Assembly (NCBI GenBank): GCA_003513495.1
Contig: DOPM01000022.1
Location: forward strand, 1-64,000
Direction: 5' to 3'
Origin: Desulfosporosinus sp.
Lineage (GTDB): Bacteria > Bacillota > Desulfitobacteriia > Desulfitobacteriales > Desulfitobacteriaceae
Length of the DNA stretch: 64,000 nt
Shown piece by piece: positions 26,008-34,881 of this stretch. The notes under the pieces are model-generated. The model did no database searches. It saw only the letters and a list, made by a program, of their open reading frames with translations, and had not been told where the DNA came from. The position numbers and the translations under genes are program-made. How positions within the stretch are numbered: position 1 is the stretch's first letter; every line of letters starts with the position of its first letter.

Positions 26008-26648
26008 AGTTCACTCTCAAAGAGGGAATTGAGCAATTTCACGCCGGAAGGCTTTAGATCTATAGGGTATCCTGCCACGACCATATAGACAGAATCAGCT
26101 TGGCGTGCCAGAATCTGATTACTTCGTCCGGCTAAATCTCGATAGGCACGGGCTAGAAGATTTTCAGGGACGATACCTTGACCTACTTCATTAGTGACAA
26201 AAATGACCTTAGGCTTAATTTCTTGGGCAAGTTGGGCAATCTCTTTCACCTTAGCTAATATTTCAGGTTCTACATAGTTATACATATAAGAAGAAAGTTG
26301 ACGGTCGGAGGATGCAGCTGGATCCGCTGGGTTCGACTGTTCAGCATATCTTGCTTCTCCAGCTAAGAGAAGATTAGTAAGCCAGAGGGTGACACAATCC
26401 AGGAGGATAACTCCCTCCTCGTCTTTAAGCTGAGTTAAAGTATCATGAATGTTCAAGGGTTCCTCGATGAGCCGCCAAGAAGAGGGACGCTGTTCTTGGT
26501 GTTTTTTTACACGTATAGCCATTTCCCCGTCCCAGATTTGTGCGGTAGCAATATAGATAACCGGACGTTTAGCGTGGGCGGCAAGACGTTCGGCAAAGGT
26601 ACTTTTGCCACTACGGGCACCACCAGTAATAAGTGTGAATTGTGACAT
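26004..26648 (-). CDS. cobU: Adenosylcobinamide kinase / guanylyltransferase
   Basis: A 214-residue bifunctional enzyme that phosphorylates adenosylcobinamide and then transfers GMP to it. The P-loop GGARSGKSTFAERLA is at residue 8, the guanylylation-region EQRPSSWRLIEEP at about 51, and the conserved LLDCVTLWLTNLL and TNEVGQGIVPENLLARAYRD follow. An insertion of about 20 residues after LLAGEARYAEQ (polar, Pro/Ser-rich) lengthens it relative to the 180-residue Salmonella enzyme. Together with CobT and CobS it builds the nucleotide loop, for salvage or de novo synthesis. Confidence 0.96.
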   Translation of the reverse strand: MSQFTLITGGARSGKSTFAERLAAHAKRPVIYIATAQIWDGEMAIRVKKHQEQRPSSWRLIEEPLNIHDTLTQLKDEEGVILLDCVTLWLTNLLLAGEARYAEQSNPADPAASSDRQLSSYMYNYVEPEILAKVKEIAQLAQEIKPKVIFVTNEVGQGIVPENLLARAYRDLAGRSNQILARQADSVYMVVAGYPIDLKPSGVKLLNSLFESEL

Positions 26649-26728
26649 AACGTTCTTCGACTCCCCTTGTGTAGTGAGTGAAATCGTTCAACTAAAGGTA
26701 AAGGATGGCGTTGAACGAGCTCACTAAG

Positions 26729-27808
26729 TTATTCGGATTTTTCACTGACACCAGCATCAGCGAAAGTGGCCATTTCCTCAAGAATGTGCAGAGCGGATTC
26801 AACAATGTAAAAGGTTATGGCTGCTCCGGTTCCTTCGCCAAGTCGCATATCCAAGTTAAGTATAGGATCAAGACCTAAACCTGCTAGGGCATTGCGATGA
26901 CCAATTTCGACGGAGCCATGAGAAGGAATCATATAGGCCACGCTTTTTGGGGCAAGTTTCGCTGCGATGAGTGCGCCGGCAGTTGAGATAAACCCATCAA
27001 TGACAAAGGGAACATGACTGGCAGCAGCTTGGAGGATTGAACCGGCGATTGCTGCGATTTCGAGGCCTCCTACCTTGGATAGAACATCTAGGGCGTCCGT
27101 CTTATCCGGCTGATTAACTTCAATGGCTTTTTCAATGGCACGGCGTTTTCTGATGACTCCTGCGTCATCAATTCCCGTTCCGCGTCCTACCACATCTTCA
27201 ATAGCAGAATCTGTCAAGATAGAGACAATTGCAGAACTAGGAGTAGTATTACCGATACCAAGTTCACCTGTAGCAAAGAGGTTATATCCTTCGCGGATCT
27301 TTTCTTCAGCGACCTCCGCACCAACCAGTAGAGCTTCTAAGGCTTCACGACGGGTCATAGCAGGGCCTTTAGTCATGTTCTTAGTTCCGTTGGCCACACG
27401 TTTGTGATTAATGTTTCCTTCTATGGGGAAGGCAATACCAACATCCGTTAAAAAAACCTCGGCCTTTGCTTGACGAGAGAGGACATTGATAGCGGCGCCG
27501 CCATTCATGATATTATACGCCATCTGAGGAGTTACTTCCTGGGGAAAGGCACTTACCCCTTCTTCGACGACCCCATGATCTCCTGCCATTAATAGGACGG
27601 CTTTCTTTTCAATTTTTGGCTTTGAGGTTCGTTGGATCCCGCCGAGCTGCTTAGCAAGATGTTCTAATTGACCTAAGCTTCCTTGAGGTTTAGTGAGAGA
27701 ATCTAAGCGTACTTGGATCTGGGACATGGCTTCTTCGTCAAGATCTAAGATGTTTGAAGTAAGGTTTTGTAATTGAGCATAGAGTTGTTCTTCTGTTAAG
27801 TTTTTCAT
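26729..27808 (-). CDS. cobT: Nicotinate-nucleotide-dimethylbenzimidazole phosphoribosyltransferase
   Basis: A 359-residue soluble enzyme that activates the lower-ligand base to alpha-ribazole phosphate. Recognisable CobT segments are LDSLTKPQGSLGQLEHLAKQ, MAGDHGVVEEGVSAFPQEVT, GELGIGNTTPSSAI and the C-terminal MRLGEGTGAAI, with the catalytic Glu in RLGEG. GAGGAGG precedes the ATG. It is the first gene of the cobTUS operon; the leader between 27852 and 28092 is a cobalamin riboswitch with a terminator, so expression should fall when B12 is plentiful. Confidence 0.97.
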   Translation of the reverse strand: MKNLTEEQLYAQLQNLTSNILDLDEEAMSQIQVRLDSLTKPQGSLGQLEHLAKQLGGIQRTSKPKIEKKAVLLMAGDHGVVEEGVSAFPQEVTPQMAYNIMNGGAAINVLSRQAKAEVFLTDVGIAFPIEGNINHKRVANGTKNMTKGPAMTRREALEALLVGAEVAEEKIREGYNLFATGELGIGNTTPSSAIVSILTDSAIEDVVGRGTGIDDAGVIRKRRAIEKAIEVNQPDKTDALDVLSKVGGLEIAAIAGSILQAAASHVPFVIDGFISTAGALIAAKLAPKSVAYMIPSHGSVEIGHRNALAGLGLDPILNLDMRLGEGTGAAITFYIVESALHILEEMATFADAGVSEKSE

Positions 27809-27851
27809 AGTGGTTCCTCCTCTTATAATAGCTTAATTTTAAAAATAAAAA

Positions 27852-27881
27852 TCCCGACCACAAAAAAATCTGTGGTCGGGA
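27852..27881 (-). terminator. Intrinsic terminator, expression platform of the cobalamin riboswitch
   Basis: TCCCGACCACA pairs perfectly with TGTGGTCGGGA over 11 bp; on the minus strand it is followed by ATTTTTATTTTT. It sits between the aptamer and cobT, so ligand-controlled premature termination is the likely mechanism. Confidence 0.88.
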
Positions 27882-27924
27882 CTTTACCGTCATCACCGAA
27901 TGCTCTCCAAACAGAGGAAAGACT

Positions 27925-28092
27925 TAACATCTTAGGCAGGTCTCCTGGCTATCGATTCATTGCATAAATCGTCACCTTCCCAGCACTAAGCCAGTGGTCA
28001 CGAAGCTCCTCGAATACAGTGGTGGGTCCGCGTCGGTTTAGCTGCTGCTACCGAACTTCCCTATTCTCCCCAAAGGGGCACCTAAAATGAAG
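27925..28092 (-). ncRNA. Cobalamin (B12) riboswitch
   Basis: On the minus strand, GGTGCC opens the aptamer and is followed by GGGAA, a GGT...AA...CC core, CCACCACTGTA and finally the B12 box AGCCAGGAGACCTGCC, all in canonical order. TTTTAGG and CCTAAGA can form the closing P1 helix. It lies directly upstream of cobT on the same strand. Confidence 0.95.
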
Positions 28093-28190
28093 ATATTTAT
28101 TTGCTTTAGAATAACACAAGTTTTTTCGAATCTCAAGGAGTATTTGTGAGAATGTTAAGAGAATAGTTATTATAATCGTTACAAGACATT

Positions 28191-28219
28191 TTTACAAGCG
28201 TGTTTCCTTCGTATATAAT
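28191..28219 (+). promoter_or_regulatory. Sigma-A-type promoter of the actin-like operon
   Basis: TTTACA, a 17-base spacer and TATAAT. The inferred start of transcription lies near 28226, leaving a leader of about 95 bases before the GTG start. No clear iterated centromere-like repeats are seen in this leader. Confidence 0.65.
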
Positions 28220-28320
28220 GGTAGCTATTAGTAGTATTCTATCCAATTTCTTCGAAGTTTAAGGTTTGATACTGAATGAGGTATAAGTTAATTTATGAGC
28301 TATGAATAGGGGGAACATGT

Positions 28321-29430
28321 GTGTTTGAGGGCGATATACTCGTAGCTGGAGCAGATCCAGGGTTTGGTGCAATAAAACTTGATACGGGAGATAAGAAGGT
28401 ATTATTTCCAGCGGTAATTTGTAAGGGGAATGAACGGATTTTTTCAACCCTTGGCAATACTCTAATTCATAAAGGATCTGACATAGAAACTCAGATTGCA
28501 TCTCTAGACGTATTGGTCAAAAATAACTCTACCGGCGTAGAGAAGCATTATTTTATGGGCAGCTTAGCTGAGAGCTTAAATCCAAATGAAGCTCATTATT
28601 GCTGGGATGAGGATAAATCCTCAGATGAAGAGGCTACAGCTTTACTGGTGGTTGCCTTAGCTCTCGCTCAACAAACGCCTAAAACTAATGTGTATCTTGG
28701 CACGGGTGTTCCAGTTAAGTATTATGCCAGTTTGAAGGACAAGTATGAAGCAGAGTTAAAGGGATCTTTTTCAGTATCCTTTCGTTCCGGTCCCATGGAA
28801 GGAGTGACTCGCCAGCTTAATATCCTGCGTTCTCGAGTTCTTCCGCAAAGTTATGGTGTCTTTATTAAAGAAACCCTCAATGAATATGGAATTCCAACAA
28901 GCCCTAAGTTGTTTGGTGGGTATGTGGTGGTCATAGACCCGGGCTTCCGAACGACAGATATTGCGACGTTTTATGATGGTGTTATGCTTGATCCACCTAA
29001 CTCCTTTAGTATCGAAAAAGGGTTAAAATGGGCGTATATCGGCGTGGCTGAAAAGCTGAAAGAATTGACAAGTAATCACGCCAATCCAATTGAAACAGAT
29101 GATAAAGAACTAGATAAGATTTTTAGAGTTAATGGCGGGCTATATCCATGGAATAATGGTACCATTAACCTTAATCCAATTATGCAAAGTATGCTTACCC
29201 AACTAGGGACAGACATCACTCGTGAAGTAAAAAAGGCCCTAAAACCAATGCTTGGTAAGTTGCATACAGTGCTTGTTGCCGGAAAAGTCGGAGAAATGGT
29301 TTATGAGCACATTCAGATGGAAAACAAGATATTGATCGATGATCCACAGTTCGGAAATGCTACAGGATTTCGAATCATGGCTTCAACTCTGGTCAATAAC
29401 ATTACCAATAAGCCGAACACTTCAGTATGA
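28321..29430 (+). CDS. ParM/StbA-family actin-like ATPase, chromosomal
   Basis: A 369-residue actin-fold protein of the ParM type. The phosphate-1 loop is ADPGFGAIKLDTGD (about 12-25), phosphate-2 is VVVIDPGFRTTDIATF (about 204-219) and the adenosine region VLVAGKVGEMV lies near 320. The last has Lys where the family usually has Gly. In plasmids ParM forms filaments that push DNA apart; chromosomal copies occur in Desulfitobacterium-like genomes, with unknown roles. GGGGGAA precedes a GTG start; an ATG four bases upstream is out of frame. The stop overlaps the ParR-like gene by four bases. Confidence 0.87.
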   Translation: MFEGDILVAGADPGFGAIKLDTGDKKVLFPAVICKGNERIFSTLGNTLIHKGSDIETQIASLDVLVKNNSTGVEKHYFMGSLAESLNPNEAHYCWDEDKSSDEEATALLVVALALAQQTPKTNVYLGTGVPVKYYASLKDKYEAELKGSFSVSFRSGPMEGVTRQLNILRSRVLPQSYGVFIKETLNEYGIPTSPKLFGGYVVVIDPGFRTTDIATFYDGVMLDPPNSFSIEKGLKWAYIGVAEKLKELTSNHANPIETDDKELDKIFRVNGGLYPWNNGTINLNPIMQSMLTQLGTDITREVKKALKPMLGKLHTVLVAGKVGEMVYEHIQMENKILIDDPQFGNATGFRIMASTLVNNITNKPNTSV

Positions 29431-29906
29431 TAAGCGCTCAGCCTTTATTTATTCCGTTGTATTTTGATGAAACCGAGGCGGATCTTTGGCTGGCATTACA
29501 ACGGGTTGAGCCGGAGAAAAGGAGTGCTTTGATTAAAGAGACTTTAAGACAGGCGCTATTGGAAACTAATCTGGAAGAAGGTCTAAGGCTACCTCAGGAT
29601 AAAGTGTCGGAGGTTAGTCCAGAGATCCAGGATGCCTGTAATTATCTTCAAAGTGAAACACAAGTTGAAGAAGTCCTTGAAACCATTGATACAGAGACAG
29701 AAACCTTTTCCTTAGACGATTTATTTACTCAGACGGACGCCCGCCAAGTTGATGGGGAACCAGTTCTTGTTCCAGAGTCCGAAAAGGTCCAATCAATAGG
29801 GGGGTTTGAGTATATGATGAAGTATATTATTGGAACGGAAGACGATGAAAATGTTCTAAAGGTTCTAAACCAATCGTCAGCAGTTGGCAGACGAGGGGCG
29901 AAATAA
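29427..29906 (+). CDS. ParR-like ribbon-helix-helix adaptor, candidate partner of the actin
   Basis: A 159-residue protein starting at an ATGA overlap with the actin gene. The N-terminal 45 residues fit a ribbon-helix-helix: a strand (PLFIPLYFDE), a helix (EADLWLALQRV) and PEKRSALIKETLRQALLE with spacing as in Firmicute ParR proteins. The rest is acidic and low in structure, with a C-terminal hydrophobic patch (GGFEYMMKYIIGTEDDENVL). In plasmid systems the ParR tail binds ParM filament ends. The assignment rests on position and fold pattern, not on detectable strong sequence identity. Confidence 0.65.
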   Translation: MISAQPLFIPLYFDETEADLWLALQRVEPEKRSALIKETLRQALLETNLEEGLRLPQDKVSEVSPEIQDACNYLQSETQVEEVLETIDTETETFSLDDLFTQTDARQVDGEPVLVPESEKVQSIGGFEYMMKYIIGTEDDENVLKVLNQSSAVGRRGAK

Positions 29907-29970
29907 TAGAAATATGTGACAAGAAGTCGAAACTTCTAGGAACGTAAGATAAGAAGTTAAAGAAATACCT

Positions 29971-30000
29971 TTGATATAAGTGATAAAAGTGATGTATAAT
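29971..30000 (+). promoter_or_regulatory. Promoter of the first CNNM-type gene
   Basis: TTGATA, an 18-base spacer and TATAAT. The spacer contains two AAGTGAT copies (ATAAGTGATAAAAGTGATG). The -10 ends 81 bases before the apparent start region. Confidence 0.6.
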
Positions 30001-30080
30001 TATTATCTAACATTAGTACAAATACAATAAATAGACATAAGAGAATTTGGTTTTCAGATATTAAAAGGAGGAGAAAAATC

Positions 30081-31430
30081 ATAGACGGTCTGCTCTGGAG
30101 TGGCATAAAGGTTTTAATTGCTTTCTTGTTAGTCGGATTAAACGGTCTTTTCGTAGCTGCTGAATTTTCCATGGTTAAAGTACGTAAAACGCGTTTAGCA
30201 GAACTCGCAGAGAATGGTTCCCGTAGAGCAAAAAGTGCACTTGATGTCACCTCGCAACTCGATGCATACCTTTCAGCCTGTCAACTGGGGATTACGCTTG
30301 CTTCTTTAGGTTTAGGTTGGCTTGGGGAACCGGCGATTGCGGCCCTAATCGAACCGTTGTTTGCTGGAATAGCCGGTTGGAACACTATTTATACTCACAC
30401 TATTTCAATAGCAATAGCTTTTTCAATCATCTCATTATTGCACATTGTTTTAGGTGAGCTTGTCCCCAAATCTTTAGCAATTCAAAAGGCAGAGAGTACT
30501 GCGCTTGCTACTGCTGGTTTTTTAAAAGGTTTTTATTGGATTTGTTACCCGATTATTCGATCCCTGAATAGCTTAGCGAACCTTGTATTACGTATTTGGG
30601 GAATTGAACCTGCCAATGAAGCTGATTTATCCCATAGTGAGGAAGAATTGCGAATGTTAGTCGATGCCAGTCAGAAGCATGGCTATTTGGATAAGTTTGA
30701 AGGGAAATTGTTAGATAACGTCTTTGAATTTTCGGATCGTAACGCTAGTGAAGTCATGGTACCTCGTCAAGATATGGTGTGTATCTTCATTCAGGACACC
30801 TTTGAGGAGATCCTGGAAGTAGTGAAAGAACATGGGCATACGCGCTATCCTCTCTGTGATGATGATAAAGATCATGTCCTGGGCTTAGTTCATATGCGGG
30901 ACATTTTTCGTTTGCAGGAGCAGTCAGGTTCAAAGGATATAATTCAAATCAAACGGGATATCCTTGCCGTTCCTGAGGGTATGCCTATTTCTCATCTGGT
31001 CCAGAGAATGCGAAGTCAAAGAACTCATATGGCGGTAGTTGTAGATGAATTCGGTGGATCAGCGGGACTGGTCACCCTTGAAGATATGCTGGAAGAATTG
31101 GTCGGAGAAATATATGATGAATTTGAGATGGAACAACCTCCGATACAGAAACTTGCCGAAAGTGAATACGTGCTTAATGGACGCGTATTGATGGAGGAAG
31201 TTTCTGAAATGCTAGATATACAATTAGAAGAAGAAACCGTCTCTACTATTGGGGGATATGTGTTTTCCAGATTAGGGCGCAAGCCTGTCAAAGGGGATGT
31301 GGTTTATTTCGATGGCTTCCATTTCGAGGTAATGGAGGTTATGGGCTTTAGAATTACTAAGGTTATGGTTAAGAGAAAGGAACAAGAACCTAAAGCCGAT
31401 GAAAAAACAGAAGTACACAAAGCAGGTTAG
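30081..31430 (+). CDS. CNNM/CorC (HlyC-type) membrane protein with CBS pair, paralog 1
   Basis: A protein of about 449 residues: a DUF21 membrane domain (about 10-200), a CBS pair (about 215-340; VPRQDMVCIFIQ, then VVDEFGGSAGLVTLEDMLEE) and a C-terminal CorC/HlyC domain. The family acts in Mg or Co transport. The strongest ribosome binding site, GGAGG at 30067-30071, lies 9 bases before ATA GAC GGT; no ATG, GTG or TTG exists in frame until a TTG at 30126. The paralog has ATC at the aligned position, so an AUA start is possible. If only standard starts are allowed, use 30126. It is the first of a tandem pair. Confidence 0.9.
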   Translation: MDGLLWSGIKVLIAFLLVGLNGLFVAAEFSMVKVRKTRLAELAENGSRRAKSALDVTSQLDAYLSACQLGITLASLGLGWLGEPAIAALIEPLFAGIAGWNTIYTHTISIAIAFSIISLLHIVLGELVPKSLAIQKAESTALATAGFLKGFYWICYPIIRSLNSLANLVLRIWGIEPANEADLSHSEEELRMLVDASQKHGYLDKFEGKLLDNVFEFSDRNASEVMVPRQDMVCIFIQDTFEEILEVVKEHGHTRYPLCDDDKDHVLGLVHMRDIFRLQEQSGSKDIIQIKRDILAVPEGMPISHLVQRMRSQRTHMAVVVDEFGGSAGLVTLEDMLEELVGEIYDEFEMEQPPIQKLAESEYVLNGRVLMEEVSEMLDIQLEEETVSTIGGYVFSRLGRKPVKGDVVYFDGFHFEVMEVMGFRITKVMVKRKEQEPKADEKTEVHKAG

Positions 31431-31555
31431 TATGTTAACTTAATAAGGCAATCCGTCGAGAATTAATGGGTGAATAATTATGACCGGATCTATAAACACT
31501 AAAACAAAAAAGGATAACTTGGTAATGATCCAAGGTCAAAGGAGGATACAAAGTC

Positions 31556-32881
31556 ATCGACGGACTGCTTTGGAGTGTCATAATGATTTTAATAGCATTC
31601 TTGTTGGTTGGGCTAAATGGACTTTTTGTAGCTGCTGAATTTTCCCTGGTTAAAGTACGTAAGACGCGTTTGGCAGAACTTGCGGAAAATGGATCCTCAA
31701 GAGCACAAACTGCCCTAGATGTTACCTCCCATTTGGATGCATACCTTTCTGCCTGTCAGCTAGGGATTACGCTCTCTTCTTTGGGCCTAGGTTGGATTGG
31801 TGAACCAGCGATTGCAACCCTAATTGAACCGTTGTTCGCTGGGATCGCAGGTTGGAGTACAATTTACACCCATACTATTGCTATCACTATCGCCTTTTCA
31901 ATTATCTCGCTGTTACACATCGTTTTAGGTGAGCTTGTCCCTAAGTCACTTGCTATTCAAAAATCAGAAAGCACAGCCCTTGCTACAGCAGGGTTTTTAA
32001 AAGCCTTTTACTGGATCTGTTATCCAGTTATTCGTTCCCTTAATGGCTTAGCGAATCTTGTATTGCGTATCTGGAGAATTGAACCAGCCAATGAGGCCGA
32101 CTTATCTCATAGCGAAGAAGAACTACGAATGTTAGTCGATGCTAGTCAAAAGCATGGCTATTTGGATAAATTAGAAGGTAAACTGTTAGATAACGTCTTT
32201 GAGTTTTCGGATCGTAATGCTAGCGAAGTGATGGTGCCTCGTCAAGATATGGTGTGTATCTTTCTTCAGGACACGTTTGAGGAGATTCTCGCTGTTGTTA
32301 AGGAAAATGGACATACGCGTTACTTGCTGTGTGATGATGATAAAGATAATGTCTTGGGCTTAGTTCATATGAGGGACATTCTTCGGCTGCAAGAACAGCC
32401 CGGGGAGAAGGATATTAATGAGATTAGGCGGGATGTTCTTGCAGTTCCTGAGGGCATGCCGATTTCTCATCTTGTCCAGAGAATGCGAAGTCAGCATACC
32501 CATATGGCTGTTGTGGTGGATGAGTTCGGTGGGTCGGCGGGGCTGATTACCATCGAAGATATGTTAGAAGAACTAGTCGGAGAAATTTATGATGAATTTG
32601 AGTTGGAACAACCGTCCGTTCAGAAGCTGTCTGAAAATGAATATGTGCTTAACGGACGTGTTTTAATGGAAGAAGTTTCAGAAATGTTGAATATACAATT
32701 AGAAGAAGAAACGGTTTCTACAATTGGGGGATATATCTTTTCGAGATTAGGACGCAAACCTCTCAAAGGGGATGTGATTTATTTTGATGGTATTAAGTTT
32801 GAAGTTATGGAGGTTAAGGGCTTTAGAATCACCAAAATAAAAATTCTGAGAAAGCCCCTCCAAGAGAACGCCAGTGAGTAG
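31556..32881 (+). CDS. CNNM/CorC (HlyC-type) membrane protein with CBS pair, paralog 2
   Basis: A near copy of the preceding gene: the same domains and length, with scattered substitutions (for example VKENGHTRYLLCDDDKDNVL against VKEHGHTRYPLCDDDKDHVL). GGAGG at 31541-31545 lies 10 bases before ATC GAC GGA, aligned with ATA in copy 1. An in-frame ATG at 31583, with GGAG 7 bases upstream, is the conventional alternative. The two genes are separated by about 125 bases that do not include a clear terminator, so they may be cotranscribed. Duplication followed by modest drift is the simplest explanation. Confidence 0.9.
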   Translation: MDGLLWSVIMILIAFLLVGLNGLFVAAEFSLVKVRKTRLAELAENGSSRAQTALDVTSHLDAYLSACQLGITLSSLGLGWIGEPAIATLIEPLFAGIAGWSTIYTHTIAITIAFSIISLLHIVLGELVPKSLAIQKSESTALATAGFLKAFYWICYPVIRSLNGLANLVLRIWRIEPANEADLSHSEEELRMLVDASQKHGYLDKLEGKLLDNVFEFSDRNASEVMVPRQDMVCIFLQDTFEEILAVVKENGHTRYLLCDDDKDNVLGLVHMRDILRLQEQPGEKDINEIRRDVLAVPEGMPISHLVQRMRSQHTHMAVVVDEFGGSAGLITIEDMLEELVGEIYDEFELEQPSVQKLSENEYVLNGRVLMEEVSEMLNIQLEEETVSTIGGYIFSRLGRKPLKGDVIYFDGIKFEVMEVKGFRITKIKILRKPLQENASE

Positions 32882-32955
32882 TAAGCCAATAATTAGTGGA
32901 CACTAGCGGCGGCGAAGGAGATAGGCTCCCCCACCGGCTAAGTGAATTATTGTTC

Positions 32956-34842
32956 TTAAAGGAAACGAACTTCATTTTGTTCTAACCAGAAATTGGCTTG
33001 AACAAGATAGGCAAAAAGCTGCGGAACGTCCATTAATTGACCAAACCATGGACGGCCTGAAGGGATAGTATCGGAGAGTTTCATTAGATCTTCAATAGCG
33101 GGGAGATTCAGGAAGGGAAGAATTGGAGAGTTCTTGTCTTCCAAGATTTCTCTCAGCCATGTGCGAACAGCCAATAGATAACTGGGGTGATGGGTTTTAG
33201 GATAAGGGCTTTTGCGACGCCAAAGTACATCGTCGGGTAAGACCCCGGTGAGAGCTCGTCGCAGGAGTCCCTTTTCTCTACCTTCGAGTGCTTTCATTTC
33301 CCAAGGGATATTCCAGGCATATTCGACTAGGCGATGGTCACAGAAGGGAACACGTACCTCTAAACCGGTGGCCATGGTCATACGATCTTTGCGATCGAGA
33401 AGAGTTGGCATGAAACGAGTTAAGGTTAAATAGGTAATCTCACGGATGCGGGCTTGACGTTGAAGATTTCCTTTGACGGTCCGACTGTCTTGATGGACCG
33501 TGGAAGAACCAGACAGCTTAGGGATTTCAGCAAGAGCCTCTTCGTACCGTTCTTTCAAGTAGTTATGGGGTTCGAGACGCTCTATAAGCTCTGGTGACAG
33601 CACTTCAAATCGATTTTCTACATTAAGAGCCCAAGGAAAGGTCTGAGCCTCAAGGGAGTCTTGGCGATGAAACCAAGGGTATCCGCCAAACACTTCATCG
33701 GCGCATTCGCCGGATAAACCAACGGTTATCTTCTTTTTGATTTCACGGGAAAAGAGTAATAACGAGGCATCCACATCAGCCATTCCAGGAAGATCCCGAG
33801 CAAGTGTTGAGTCTTGGAGTGCTTGCACAAGTTCAGGAATATTAAATTTACAGTTCGTATGCTGAGTCCCAAAGGTTTGAGACATTCGTTCAATCCAAGG
33901 TCCATCTGCTCCAGGCTGAAAGGCATTAGGATGAAAATATTTATCATTCTCATCATAGTCTACTGAAAAGGTGGGCAGAGGTCCTTTTCCGTTTTCAGCA
34001 AGGAATTGGGCAGCTATGGCAGTAATAGCACTAGAGTCTAACCCTCCAGAGAGAAGGGTTCCGATGGGGACATCTGAAACCAACTGCCTCTGAACTGTAT
34101 CGAGAAAAAGCTCGCGAATCGTTTCAATCGTCGTCTTCAAATCATCTTCATGAAGGTTATTAGGTAAGGACCAATACCTGCGGATGTGCAGTCCGTTGGC
34201 AGAATATAAAAGAACATGCCCAGGTTTTAATTCGGAAATCCCCTCGAAAATACCTACTCCAGGACTGCGAGCCGGACCCACGAGGAATACCTCCGACAAG
34301 CCTTCCTTGCTGATGATGGGTGCAATATCGGGGTGCTTTAATAAAGCTTTGAGCTCGGAAGCAAAAACAATTGAACCGGTTTTTTCACTATAAAAGAGCG
34401 GCTTAACCCCTAAGCGATCCCGGGCAACGAATAACTGCTGTTCTTTGCTGTCCCAAATTCCAAAGGCGAAAATTCCGTTCAAGCGATCGACACAGGAGGG
34501 ACCCCATTCTAAATAGGACAAAAGTACGGCCTCTGTATCTGAATGCCCTTCGAAATTATAACCGCGACTTAGGAGTTCTTGCCGAATCTCTGATGTGTTA
34601 TAGAGTTCGCCATTATAGATGAGGGTATACGTATGTTCACCACGCCGGCGAATCATAGGTTGGCGGCCTCCTAGAGGATCAACGACCACCAGTCGTCTAT
34701 GTCCGAAAGCGGCTCGGGGAGAAAGCCAATATCCTTCTGCATCTGGACCTCGAGGTATTAGGGTATTCGTCATTTTAATTAAAACCTCTTCTTGAAGAGT
34801 TAGATCATGTGCCCAATTTACCATGCCAACAATACCACACAT
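32956..34842 (-). CDS. asnB: Glutamine-hydrolysing asparagine synthetase
   Basis: A 628-residue class-II amidotransferase making asparagine from aspartate, ATP and glutamine. The mature N-terminus CGIVGMV has nucleophile Cys2; the glutaminase domain includes NGELYNTSEIRQEL and RDRLGVKPLFYSE. The synthetase domain has the PP-loop LSGGLDSSAITAIA and GLSGECADEVFGGYPWFHRQ. AAAGGAGG lies 7 bases before the ATG. The gene stands alone and has a Fur-like palindrome 27 bases upstream of its start, which is unusual for an asparagine synthetase. A role in peptidoglycan amidation or another specialised reaction cannot be excluded. Confidence 0.96.
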   Translation of the reverse strand: MCGIVGMVNWAHDLTLQEEVLIKMTNTLIPRGPDAEGYWLSPRAAFGHRRLVVVDPLGGRQPMIRRRGEHTYTLIYNGELYNTSEIRQELLSRGYNFEGHSDTEAVLLSYLEWGPSCVDRLNGIFAFGIWDSKEQQLFVARDRLGVKPLFYSEKTGSIVFASELKALLKHPDIAPIISKEGLSEVFLVGPARSPGVGIFEGISELKPGHVLLYSANGLHIRRYWSLPNNLHEDDLKTTIETIRELFLDTVQRQLVSDVPIGTLLSGGLDSSAITAIAAQFLAENGKGPLPTFSVDYDENDKYFHPNAFQPGADGPWIERMSQTFGTQHTNCKFNIPELVQALQDSTLARDLPGMADVDASLLLFSREIKKKITVGLSGECADEVFGGYPWFHRQDSLEAQTFPWALNVENRFEVLSPELIERLEPHNYLKERYEEALAEIPKLSGSSTVHQDSRTVKGNLQRQARIREITYLTLTRFMPTLLDRKDRMTMATGLEVRVPFCDHRLVEYAWNIPWEMKALEGREKGLLRRALTGVLPDDVLWRRKSPYPKTHHPSYLLAVRTWLREILEDKNSPILPFLNLPAIEDLMKLSDTIPSGRPWFGQLMDVPQLFAYLVQANFWLEQNEVRFL

Positions 34843-34868
34843 TATAAGTCCTCCTTTAGTTTGGTAAA

Positions 34869-34881
34869 GATAATCATTATC
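34869..34881 (-). promoter_or_regulatory. Fur-box-like palindrome upstream of asnB
   Basis: GATAATCATTATC is a perfect 6-1-6 palindrome; extended by one base on each side it reads AGATAATCATTATCA, matching 14 of 15 positions of the 7-1-7 Fur consensus TGATAATNATTATCA. On the minus strand it overlaps a plausible -10 (TTGCAC, 17 bases, GATTAT). Repression by iron-loaded Fur is the inference. Confidence 0.55.
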
